Below are positions 1 through 6,927 of a stretch of 11,702 nt of DNA, piece after piece (the stretch's first letter is position 1; each line of letters begins with the position of its first letter). The stretch is from NCBI GenBank assembly GCA_031428675.1, contig JANOYC010000125.1, positions 1-11,702 of the forward strand, written 5' to 3'. Source of the DNA: JANOYC01 sp031428675 (lineage in GTDB: Bacteria > Actinomycetota > Actinomycetes > Actinomycetales > Microbacteriaceae). The position numbers and the translations under genes were made by a program. Under the pieces are notes generated by a model. The model was not told the origin of the DNA. It searched no databases and saw nothing but the letters and a program-made list of their open reading frames with translations.

Positions 1-474
1 GGCGAGACGGCGGTTGCACTCGCTACCGAGTTGAGACCAGACCTGGTCATCATGGACGTGAAGATGCCCAAGCTCGACGGCATCTCCGCTGCCGAACAAC
101 TGTCGAAGAATCACATCGCGCCCGTCGTTCTGCTCACCGCCTTCAGCCAGAAAGAACTCGTCGAGCGCGCCAGCGAAGCGGGCGCACTCGCCTACGTTGT
201 GAAGCCCTTCACGCCGAACGATCTGCTCCCCGCGATCGAGATCGCTCTCAGCCGATACAGCCAGATCGTCACTCTTGAGTCCGAAGTCGCCGACCTCGTC
301 GAGCGCTTCGAGACCCGCAAGCTCGTCGACCGAGCGAAAGGCCTTCTCAACGAGAAGATGGGACTCACCGAGCCCGAGGCGTTCCGTTGGATTCAGAAAG
401 CATCGATGGACCGGCGGCTCACCATGCACGACGTCGCCCAGGCGATCATCGAGCAACTCAGCGCCAAGAAATAG
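1..474 (+). CDS. pdtaR: PdtaR-like response regulator (receiver + ANTAR), 5' end cut off
   Basis: Cytoplasmic two-component regulator that, when phosphorylated, is expected to bind RNA through its ANTAR domain and cause antitermination. The reading frame is open from base 1, so the start lies upstream. 157 residues are visible, and by comparison with M. tuberculosis PdtaR (Rv1626, about 205 aa) roughly 45 are missing. Numbering from the window edge, the receiver shows the phospho-acceptor Asp19 in VIMDVKMP, the switch Thr46 in LLTAF and the invariant Lys68 in VVKPF. A linker helix (about 85-105) leads into the ANTAR domain (about 105-153), with the R-A-K-G core at 111-114, Met120, Glu126-Ala127 and Arg139. 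The known cognate kinase of this family is PdtaS; none is in the window. Its position near polA matches Rv1626. The stop is TAG at 472, only 20 bases from the stop of the convergent thioesterase. The family call is firm; orthology to PdtaR is inferred. Confidence 0.93.
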   Translation, partial: GETAVALATELRPDLVIMDVKMPKLDGISAAEQLSKNHIAPVVLLTAFSQKELVERASEAGALAYVVKPFTPNDLLPAIEIALSRYSQIVTLESEVADLVERFETRKLVDRAKGLLNEKMGLTEPEAFRWIQKASMDRRLTMHDVAQAIIEQLSAKK

Positions 475-494
475 TCACCGAGACATAGCGGAGA

Positions 495-929
495 CTACGC
501 TCCGTCGCGATCTTTGAGCATGTTCGTGATGCGGATCGTTGACAAGCGTCGTCCGTGTTCATCGCGTACAACGATTTCGTGTGTGGCGAGGGTGCGCCCG
601 AGTACAAGTGCAGTGCAGGTTCCAGTAACGACGCCCGAACGCACTGCGCGCGAGTGCGAGGCGTTGATTTCGATACCCATCGCGTAACGGCCTGGTCCGG
701 CGTGAATCGCCGATGATATTGACCCGAGCGACTCACCGAGGACAACGTGCGCCCCGCCATGCAGTAGCCCGATCACTTGGGTGTTCCCTTCGACGGGCAT
801 CCGTGCCACCGAATGCTCCGCGGACAGTTCCACGAACTCGATGCCCATTTTCTGGGCGAGCGCGCCACCATGGGAGGCGACGATCCGCTCAACGAGTTCG
901 GGATCGAGGTTCTCGGGGTAGATAGTCAT
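495..929 (-). CDS. PaaI/YdiI-type hotdog-fold acyl-CoA thioesterase
   Basis: Small cytosolic hotdog-fold enzyme of 144 aa expected to hydrolyse an acyl- or aroyl-CoA thioester. Gly-Leu-Leu-His-Gly-Gly at residues 54-59 is the family signature. Gln51, His57, Glu66 and Ser70 have the same spacing as the catalytic set of E. coli YdiI/MenI (Gln48, His54, Glu63, Ser67), with Glu66 the likely general base. The segment GIEINASHSRAV (85-96) is the usual central strand that lines the CoA site. The ATG at 929 is preceded on the minus strand by GAGGA (complement of 934-938) at a rather short spacing of 4 bases. The gene is divergent from polA, with 51 bases between them, and convergent with the response regulator. 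Actinobacteria use menaquinone, so a DHNA-CoA thioesterase role is possible, but phenylacetyl-CoA or general housekeeping thioesterase activity cannot be excluded. Length is normal for the family. Confidence 0.88.
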   Translation of the reverse strand: MTIYPENLDPELVERIVASHGGALAQKMGIEFVELSAEHSVARMPVEGNTQVIGLLHGGAHVVLGESLGSISSAIHAGPGRYAMGIEINASHSRAVRSGVVTGTCTALVLGRTLATHEIVVRDEHGRRLSTIRITNMLKDRDGA

Positions 930-968
930 GCGATCCTCACTGGCAACGGATGCCGCACCGCGCGCGGC

Positions 969-974
969 TAGGCT
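969..974 (+). promoter_or_regulatory. -10 box of a leaderless polA promoter
   Basis: TAGGCT fits the actinobacterial TANNNT -10 consensus and lies exactly 6 bases before the GTG start at 981. The expected transcription start therefore falls on the first base of the start codon. No Shine-Dalgarno sequence is visible upstream, which supports a leaderless mRNA. No convincing -35 hexamer is seen, which is common for sigma-A promoters in this phylum. Confidence 0.6.
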
Positions 975-980
975 GTCTGC

Positions 981-3644
981 GTGTCGGACTCAGAAAAGCC
1001 TACTCTTCTCGTCATCGACGGCCATTCGCTCGCGTTCCGCGCCTTCTACGCGTTGCCGGTGGACAGCTTCCAGAACCGGGACGGCCAGCACACTAACGCT
1101 ATCCACGGTTTCATCGCCATGCTGATCAACCTCTTGGCGCAGCAGAAGCCGACCCACATCGCGGTAGCGTTCGACATTTCGCGGTACTCCTTCCGCACCA
1201 GGGAGTATCCCGAATACAAGGGCACGCGCAGTGTCACCCCGCCGGAGTTCGTCGGGCAGATCCCACTGCTCGAAGAAGCGCTACGCGCGATGAGCATCAC
1301 GACGCTGAGCAAAGAGGACTACGAAGCCGACGACATCCTCGCGACCCTCGCCCACATGGGCGCTCGTGACGGGTACACCGTGCTCGTCGTTTCGGGGGAT
1401 CGCGATGCTATTCAACTGGTCAACGACGATGTCACCCTGCTGTACCCCAATGCGCGCGGGGTCTCCGAATTGAAACGCTACGATCGCGCCGCAGTTCTCG
1501 AACGCTACGGCATCGAACCCCATCAATACCCCGACATCGCCGCACTCGTCGGCGAGACAAGCGACAATCTCATCGGCATCGACAAAGTCGGCGAGAAGAC
1601 CGCGGTGAAATGGATCACAACGTACGGCAGCCTCGACGGCGTCCTGGCACACGCTGACGAGATCACCGGCGTGGTCGGCCAGAAGCTGCGGGAGCAGAAA
1701 GAGAACGCGATTCGCAATCGCAAACTCAATCGACTTCTCACCGATGTCGAACTTCCGGTGACGCCCGCCGATCTCGTGCGTCGTCCGATGGACACCGCGG
1801 CTATCCGCACCATCTTCGACAAGCTGCAATTCCGCACGCTTCTCGACCGAGTGCTGAAGATCGCAGAAGCGGAGTACCCGTCGGAACCAGCAGCCGCGCC
1901 CGCGCCTGTCGAGAGCGGCATTCCGGTCGTGCGTACCCTCGTCGACGAAGAACTCGCAAAGTGGATCTCCATCGAGTCGGCGAACGGAACTGTGCCGCTC
2001 GGGATCCGCATTGAGACGGCTGGCGGCATCCTCAGCGGCATCGGGCTTTCTAGCGCAACGAGCTCGGCGTGGGTTCCCTGGGCCTCGGGGCGGCCTGACT
2101 ATGTGGCATTGGAGCAATGGCTCGCGAGCACGGCCCCGAAGATCGTCCACGACGGCAAACGCCACCTCAAGGTTCTCCGCGCCGCGGGCCTCGATCTTTC
2201 CGACGTGACCTTTGACACCGGTCTCGCCGCCTGGCTTCTGAAGCCCGGCAGCAAGGTCGATGACCTCGCGACCCAGGTGTACAACTGCCTCGGCGAAACT
2301 CTGCCCCAGGCCGACCCGAACCAACTCGTGCCGCTCGAAGACGCATCGAGCCCGGCGACGGAGGCCTGGTACGTACGTCGTGTTGCCGACTACCTCTCGC
2401 AGCAACTCGATCCGGGTTCCCTCCGCGTGCTCAACGACATCGAACTGCCTCTGGTATCCGTGCTCGCAACGATGGAATCCAACGGCATCACCCTCGACCG
2501 CGCTGTTCTCGGTGATCTCACCTCGCGTTTGAGCCGTGGCACTGCGGAGATCGCAGCCCGTGCCTTCGAGGTCATCGGCCGCGAAGTCAACCTCGGATCT
2601 CCGAAACAACTGCAACAGGTATTGTTCGAAGAACTCGGGATGCCGAAGACGCGCGCGAACAAGACCGGGTACTCAACCGACGCGGCTTCGCTAGCCGACC
2701 TACAAGACAAGGCCCCGCATCCCTTCCTCGGCCTGCTGCTTCAGCACCGCGATTCGACGAAACTGCTGCAGATCATCGAAACGCTCGACAAGAGCATTCA
2801 AGCCGACGGCCGTGTGCACACGACCTACGATCAGACCGGAACGAGCACCGGCCGCGTGTCGTCGAACGACCCCAACCTGCAGAACATCCCGGTCAAAGCG
2901 GACATCGGGAGGGAGATCCGGTCGGCCTTCATAAGCGGCGGAGGATTCTCCACCCTATTGACGGCCGACTACTCGCAGATCGAAATGCGGATCATGGCGC
3001 ACCTGTCCGGCGACGAAGGACTCATCGAGGCGTTCAACGCGGGGGAAGATCTGCACCGCTTCGTCGGCGCCCGGATCTTCGGCGTACAGCCCGCCGAAGT
3101 GACGCCCGCCATGCGCACAAAGGTCAAGGCGATGTCGTATGGGCTGGCCTACGGGCTCAGCGCGTTTGGGTTGTCAAAACAGCTGCGCATCGAAACCGCG
3201 GAGGCGAAGCAGCTCATGACCGACTACTTCGCCCGTTTCGGCGCAGTGCGGGAGTACCTCCGCAACGTCGTGGAGCAAGCGCGCATCGACGGCTACACCG
3301 AAACGATCTACGGTCGACGCCGACCATTCGGTGACCTCACCTCCAACAACCGCGTGTTGCGCGAGAACGCCGAGCGGGCAGCGTTGAACGCACCAATCCA
3401 AGGCTCAGCGGCCGACATCATGAAGATTGCGATGCTCGGAGTTGCCGGTGACATCACCCGAGACGGACTCGCGTCACGCATGCTCCTGCAAGTGCACGAC
3501 GAACTCGTTTTCGAGGTTGCCGACGGTGAGCTTGACGCCCTAACCGCGATCGTTCGTCACCGGATGGGATCGGCGGCCGATCTTCGTGTGCCGCTCGACG
3601 TGCAGATTGGCACGGGCCCGAACTGGGATGCCGCGGCACACTGA
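981..3644 (+). CDS. polA: DNA polymerase I
   Basis: Gap-filling and primer-removing polymerase of 887 aa for replication and excision repair (E. coli 928, M. tuberculosis 904). The N-terminal 5' nuclease (about 1-300) shows VIDGHSLAFRAFY, the acidic YEADD (114-118), SGDRD with Asp140 and Asp142, and a helix-hairpin-helix ending in VGEKTA. The middle proofreading domain (about 310-490) is degenerate: in my hand alignment to E. coli, Asp355 is Arg343 and Asp501 is Val468, while Glu357 (Glu345) and Asp424 (Asp412) remain. The polymerase domain has TSTGRVSSNDPNLQNIP, motif A DYSQIEMR with Asp663, motif B with Arg712, Lys716 and Tyr720, and motif C VHDE (838-841). Tyr720 sits where E. coli has Phe762. 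The GTG start is chosen because the family's first beta strand begins a few residues later and a TAGGCT box lies 6 bases upstream. No terminator is visible after the stop. Confidence 0.98.
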   Translation: MSDSEKPTLLVIDGHSLAFRAFYALPVDSFQNRDGQHTNAIHGFIAMLINLLAQQKPTHIAVAFDISRYSFRTREYPEYKGTRSVTPPEFVGQIPLLEEALRAMSITTLSKEDYEADDILATLAHMGARDGYTVLVVSGDRDAIQLVNDDVTLLYPNARGVSELKRYDRAAVLERYGIEPHQYPDIAALVGETSDNLIGIDKVGEKTAVKWITTYGSLDGVLAHADEITGVVGQKLREQKENAIRNRKLNRLLTDVELPVTPADLVRRPMDTAAIRTIFDKLQFRTLLDRVLKIAEAEYPSEPAAAPAPVESGIPVVRTLVDEELAKWISIESANGTVPLGIRIETAGGILSGIGLSSATSSAWVPWASGRPDYVALEQWLASTAPKIVHDGKRHLKVLRAAGLDLSDVTFDTGLAAWLLKPGSKVDDLATQVYNCLGETLPQADPNQLVPLEDASSPATEAWYVRRVADYLSQQLDPGSLRVLNDIELPLVSVLATMESNGITLDRAVLGDLTSRLSRGTAEIAARAFEVIGREVNLGSPKQLQQVLFEELGMPKTRANKTGYSTDAASLADLQDKAPHPFLGLLLQHRDSTKLLQIIETLDKSIQADGRVHTTYDQTGTSTGRVSSNDPNLQNIPVKADIGREIRSAFISGGGFSTLLTADYSQIEMRIMAHLSGDEGLIEAFNAGEDLHRFVGARIFGVQPAEVTPAMRTKVKAMSYGLAYGLSAFGLSKQLRIETAEAKQLMTDYFARFGAVREYLRNVVEQARIDGYTETIYGRRRPFGDLTSNNRVLRENAERAALNAPIQGSAADIMKIAMLGVAGDITRDGLASRMLLQVHDELVFEVADGELDALTAIVRHRMGSAADLRVPLDVQIGTGPNWDAAAH

Positions 3645-3679
3645 TCAAGCCGTTACCGACCCGCAATTTCCGGATTCGC

Positions 3680-3685
3680 TAGCCT
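3680..3685 (+). promoter_or_regulatory. possible -10 box for the EIIA-HPr unit
   Basis: TAGCCT in the 97-base gap between polA and the EIIA gene fits TANNNT. It would give a transcription start near 3692 and a leader of about 50 bases containing the strong ribosome binding site at 3732. The -35 region is unconvincing, and read-through from polA is possible because no terminator is seen between the genes. Confidence 0.3.
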
Positions 3686-3731
3686 TGACGAAGAACGCAC
3701 CAATTGCCGCTTGGCGCTTGGCCATATCTGC

Positions 3732-3737
3732 GGAGGG
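3732..3737 (+). promoter_or_regulatory. Shine-Dalgarno site that sets the EIIA start
   Basis: GGAGGG lies 4 bases before the ATG at 3742 (5 bases counting from GGAGG). The frame is open further upstream into the 3' end of polA, so this site decides in favour of the 3742 start. Confidence 0.75.
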
Positions 3738-3741
3738 ACGC

Positions 3742-4203
3742 ATGGCAGACACGCATACTGGCTTGGCCTCACTGCTGGCCGAATCGTCGATCCGGCTCAA
3801 TTGCACTGCGCACGACCGCGATGACGCCATTCGGCAGGCCGGGCGAGCGTTGGCCGAAACCGGGGCGACCGGACCCGACTACATCAGCGCCATGATCGAT
3901 CGAGAGAATTCGGTATCGACCTACGTCGGTGAAGGGTTCGCCTTCCCGCACGGAACGCTCGCCGGAAACGCGACAGTTGTCTCCGACGCCCTCGTGGTGT
4001 TGCGATTTCCCGACGGCGTCGCCTGGGACGGCAATACCGTAACTGTGGCTATCGGAATCGCCGCGGCGGGCCACCGCCACATCGGAATTCTCGCCCAATT
4101 GGCAACCGTGCTGCTCGAGACAGAAAACGCCGAACGCCTCCGCACCGCGACCACGAGCGCCGAGGTATATGAACTGCTCTCGGCGGCTACGAACACCCTC
4201 TGA
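3742..4203 (+). CDS. PTS EIIA component, mannitol/fructose family (PtsN-like)
   Basis: Cytoplasmic phosphocarrier that takes phosphate from HPr and passes it to an EIIB partner or acts as a regulator; 153 aa, a normal length for one PF00359 EIIA domain. The active-site segment GEGFAFPHGT carries the phosphorylated His70. The N-terminal helix region (about 5-50) with the Asp-Tyr-Ile-X-X-Met-Ile-X-Arg-Glu stretch before the active site is typical of the family. The start is the ATG behind GGAGGG; the open frame upstream overlaps the 3' end of polA and would add residues with no family counterpart. The HPr gene follows after 40 bases, so the two are probably co-transcribed. No EIIB, EIIC or EI gene is in the window. 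It may serve a fructose- or mannitol-type permease encoded elsewhere or be a regulatory EIIA of the EIIA-Ntr type; sequence alone does not decide. Confidence 0.9.
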   Translation: MADTHTGLASLLAESSIRLNCTAHDRDDAIRQAGRALAETGATGPDYISAMIDRENSVSTYVGEGFAFPHGTLAGNATVVSDALVVLRFPDGVAWDGNTVTVAIGIAAAGHRHIGILAQLATVLLETENAERLRTATTSAEVYELLSAATNTL

Positions 4204-4234
4204 CCGCCGGATTCTCCACCGCTCACCACACATC

Positions 4235-4239
4235 GAGGA
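4235..4239 (+). promoter_or_regulatory. Shine-Dalgarno site of the HPr gene
   Basis: GAGGA 4 bases before the ATG at 4244. The frame is open upstream into the end of the EIIA gene, but this site and the family N-terminus fix the start here. Confidence 0.6.
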
Positions 4240-4243
4240 CTCC

Positions 4244-4513
4244 ATGCCAGAACGAACCGTGACCGTCGCTTCGGCGATTGGACTCCACGCCCGCCCCGCA
4301 TCGCTGTTCAGCCAAGCCGCCGCCAAAGCCGGCGCGCTCGTCACGATCACCTCGCCGTCAGGGCGCTCGGTTAACGCGGCGAGCATCCTGGGGGTGCTAT
4401 CGCTCGGAATCAATCACGGCGACACCGTAACGATCGCGGCCGACGGTGAGGCCGCCGAAACTGCGCTTGACGCTCTCGCCGAGTTACTGTCCACAGACCT
4501 CGACCAAGAGTGA
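4244..4513 (+). CDS. ptsH: HPr phosphocarrier protein
   Basis: Phosphocarrier of the phosphotransferase system: accepts phosphate from enzyme I on His15 and passes it to EIIA proteins. 89 aa, the normal size. The active-site loop GLHARPAS contains His15 and the conserved Arg17. The second conserved segment, AASILGVLSLGI, has Ser47 at the place of the regulatory Ser46 of Bacillus HPr; most actinobacteria are not known to have an HPr kinase, so regulatory phosphorylation there is doubtful. The start at ATG 4244 places the active His at the family's canonical position 15. It lies 40 bases after the EIIA gene in the same direction. A TTA leucine codon, rare in this window, is at 4484. Enzyme I is not encoded here. 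The symbol is by family; a second HPr gene may exist elsewhere. Confidence 0.95.
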   Translation: MPERTVTVASAIGLHARPASLFSQAAAKAGALVTITSPSGRSVNAASILGVLSLGINHGDTVTIAADGEAAETALDALAELLSTDLDQE

Positions 4514-4640
4514 GCGCCAGCGGCAACTGACGACCACGCGGCAGAATCGCAAACAGAACGTGCGGATGAGCGACCACGTCGTGCGTTTCAAGGTCAACGG
4601 GTATTCCGCACGGGGGCTGTTGGGCGGCGTTCGTGGCGCG

Positions 4641-4646
4641 CATACT
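4641..4646 (+). promoter_or_regulatory. possible -10 box for the debranching enzyme - GT4 unit
   Basis: CATACT (4 of 6 matches to TATAAT, with the key A2 and T6) lies in the 188-base gap 4514-4701 after the HPr gene. A start near 4653 would give a leader of about 50 bases carrying the strong ribosome binding site at 4690. A poor -35 (TGTTGG, 4618-4623) sits 17 bases upstream. I see no terminator and no further clear element in this gap. Confidence 0.3.
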
Positions 4647-4689
4647 GGCGATGACGGTGTGCGAGCATCCGGGCGCACCGCATGACTGT

Positions 4690-4695
4690 GGGAGG
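4690..4695 (+). promoter_or_regulatory. Shine-Dalgarno site that sets the debranching enzyme start
   Basis: GGGAGG lies 6 bases before GTG 4702, an ideal spacing. The frame is also open from GTG 4633 and ATG 4651, but neither has a comparable site. Confidence 0.7.
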
Positions 4696-4701
4696 CGCGA
4701 C

Positions 4702-6921
4702 GTGGCGGGCTGGAATGTCGACACCCAGGCACGCACGATCGGCATAGGCGCGATCACGATCGTTGAGGGCGCGTCGTTCTGCATTTCGGGCGCCGACGGC
4801 GACATGGACTCGACCAGACCGCACGGCGTCTTCTTCCGCGACACGCGCATCGTCTCGAGCTGGCGGTTGCGCATCAACGGCCGACCGGTCGAGCCCCTGC
4901 TTGCCACGATGCCCGAGCCGTTTCGTGCCGTCTTCACCGGCCGTGCGATTGTCGACCCCCAGCATCCAGACTCGCCTCTGCTCGTCGACCGGGAGAGACG
5001 GGTAGGAGACGGTTTGCGCGAGGACCTGACCCTTCGCAACTACTCGCAGCAACCCATCCACTGCACGGTGCACCTCGATTTCGAGTCGGATTTCGCCGAC
5101 ATCTTCGAAGTGAAGGAGGGGCGTGCGCACGCGAGCCACCCACAGTTGCGTCACCGCGGCGACCATCACGTGCTGATCGAGACATCCGACAACGGAGAGC
5201 GGCGGGGGATTCGCCTGCACTCTCCCCAATCGAAGCCGACAGAGGTGGGCTTGATCTTCGCCGTCGTCGTGCCAGCCCGCGGCGAATGGACCGAGAGAAT
5301 CACGGTCACCCCGACGGTCGGCGGCACTGAGGTTGACGTTGGGTTCCCCGCAGGTCTTGCCACGGAGGAGACGACGGTTGAACGTCGCTTCGTGGAATGG
5401 GAGGCTCACATTCCGATCCCGTCCCTCAGCGACGAGGCGCTCGAGGACGTCCTCACCACGAGCCAGCGCGATCTCGGTTCGTTGAGAATCTTCGATCCTG
5501 ACCATCCCGAACGCGCAGTCGTCGCGGCTGGCGCACCCTGGTTCATGACGCTGTTCGGTCGGGATGCGCTCCTCACCTCGATCATGTCCCTTCCGGTCGA
5601 TCCCTCGCTCGCCGTCGGCACGCTGGAAACGCTCGCGGGATTGCAGGGACAGCGCGTCGATGCGATGAGCGAGGAGCAACCGGGGCGCATTCTGCACGAG
5701 GTGCGGTTCGGCGTCGACACCAAGCTCGCCCTCGGCGGGAGCAATGTGTACTACGGCACCGCCGATGCAACCCCGTTGTTCGTCGTCGCTCTCGGGGAGA
5801 TGCTGCGCTGGGGCATCGACAGCAACTGGATTCACCGAATGACGCCGCACGCCGATCGGGCCCTCGCGTGGATCGATGAGTTTGGCGACGTCGATGGCGA
5901 CGGATTCGTCGAGTACGAGCGCCTCAATCCGCGCGGCCTGATCAACCAGGGGTGGAAGGATTCGTGGGACGGCATCACCTTCCGCGACGGACGGCTAGCG
6001 GAGGCACCGATCGCCTTATGCGAGGTGCAGGGCTACGTCTACAGCGCCTTCGTAGCTCGGGCCCTCATCGCCCGAGCTCACGGCGATGCCGAGCTCTCAA
6101 TGTCGTGGCTCACGCGTGCCCGAACTCTCAAGAAGCGATTCAACGAGACCTTTTGGATCGACGACCATGGCTATTTCGCTGTCGCTCTCGACCGCGATAA
6201 GAAGCCGGTCGACTCGTGCGCATCCAACATGGGGCACCTGCTGTGGTCGGGGATCGTCGACGACGACAAGGCCGCCGCCGTTGCCAGCCGGTTGCTGTCA
6301 CCTGAGCTATTCAGCGGATGGGGCGTGCGCACCCTCGCCACGGATATGGCCGCATACAACCCGGCTGGCTACCACACCGGCGCCGTCTGGCCCCACGACA
6401 ACGCGCTCATCGTGGCAGGGCTTATGCGATACGGATTCGTCGAGAAGGCCAGTGCGGTTGCGCTCGGGATCTTCGCCGCGGCGAGGGAATTCGACGGCCG
6501 ATTGCCCGAACTCTTCTGCGGCTTCGACCGCACAAGCTATCCGGTTCCCGTGCCCTACCCGACATCGTGCTCACCCCAAGCCTGGGCTGCAGCCACGCCA
6601 TACTCGCTGGTGCGGAGCTTATTTCGCATGGATCCGTGCGCTCCCTGTGGCGGACTGTGGATTGCGCCGGTCTTTCCCATCGCGCTCGGACACGTGCGCA
6701 TCGACAACATGCCCGTCGCGGGCGCGCGAATCTCGATCGGCGTCGATGACGGGGTGCTGACCGTGACCGGACTTCCCGAAGGGATCCGGGTGCACCGGAA
6801 GCCCCGGCCCGCGCACGCCGATGCTGACGCCGGTGCCGCGGCAGATCTGTCCGCTGCTTTGGCGCCCGCGTCCGGTGAGCCTTTCAGTTTTTCAGCTGGC
6901 GATTCCGAGTCGACGCGGTGA
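4702..6921 (+). CDS. Amylo-alpha-1,6-glucosidase-type glycogen debranching enzyme
   Basis: Predicted cytosolic glycoside hydrolase that removes alpha-1,6-linked glucosyl branches of glycogen or a related oligosaccharide. 739 aa from the GTG at 4702. An N-terminal beta-rich domain (about 8-200; bacterial GDE N-terminal type, PF14742-like) has the typical TIVEGASFCIS and FFRDTR (44-49). An (alpha/alpha)6-barrel domain (about 240-690) has FGRDALLTSIM with Asp288, GWKDSWDG (417-424) with Asp420 and Asp423, GAVWPHDN with Trp563 and Asp566, and PELFCGF with Glu603. The acidic residues in these motifs are candidates for catalysis; which ones act is inferred. There is no GH13 4-alpha-glucanotransferase domain and no signal peptide. 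The C-terminal 45 or so residues are Ala-rich and probably disordered. Two TTA leucine codons (6016, 6619) are unusual here. A GT4 gene follows after 6 bases, so the two form an operon. True substrate could be another alpha-glucoside. Confidence 0.87.
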   Translation: MAGWNVDTQARTIGIGAITIVEGASFCISGADGDMDSTRPHGVFFRDTRIVSSWRLRINGRPVEPLLATMPEPFRAVFTGRAIVDPQHPDSPLLVDRERRVGDGLREDLTLRNYSQQPIHCTVHLDFESDFADIFEVKEGRAHASHPQLRHRGDHHVLIETSDNGERRGIRLHSPQSKPTEVGLIFAVVVPARGEWTERITVTPTVGGTEVDVGFPAGLATEETTVERRFVEWEAHIPIPSLSDEALEDVLTTSQRDLGSLRIFDPDHPERAVVAAGAPWFMTLFGRDALLTSIMSLPVDPSLAVGTLETLAGLQGQRVDAMSEEQPGRILHEVRFGVDTKLALGGSNVYYGTADATPLFVVALGEMLRWGIDSNWIHRMTPHADRALAWIDEFGDVDGDGFVEYERLNPRGLINQGWKDSWDGITFRDGRLAEAPIALCEVQGYVYSAFVARALIARAHGDAELSMSWLTRARTLKKRFNETFWIDDHGYFAVALDRDKKPVDSCASNMGHLLWSGIVDDDKAAAVASRLLSPELFSGWGVRTLATDMAAYNPAGYHTGAVWPHDNALIVAGLMRYGFVEKASAVALGIFAAAREFDGRLPELFCGFDRTSYPVPVPYPTSCSPQAWAAATPYSLVRSLFRMDPCAPCGGLWIAPVFPIALGHVRIDNMPVAGARISIGVDDGVLTVTGLPEGIRVHRKPRPAHADADAGAAADLSAALAPASGEPFSFSAGDSESTR

Positions 6922-6927
6922 CGAACG

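Noticed and set aside
489..504. Hairpin (CGGAG, 6-base loop, CTCCG) at the convergent ends of the response regulator and thioesterase genes
   Set aside because: Only 5 pairs and no T run in either direction; too weak to call a bidirectional terminator.
1281..2615. 444-codon open frame on the minus strand opposite polA
   Set aside because: It mirrors polA codons; the product is Arg/Asp/Val-rich with no recognisable motif. Long antisense frames are expected from high G/C at third positions.
3586..3741. N-terminal extension of the EIIA frame into polA
   Set aside because: It would overlap polA by 59 bases with no family counterpart; GGAGGG just before ATG 3742 sets the start.
4594..5850. 418-codon minus-strand frame opposite the debranching enzyme
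   Set aside because: No domain-like motif, no supporting ribosome binding site, and entirely opposite a conserved enzyme gene.
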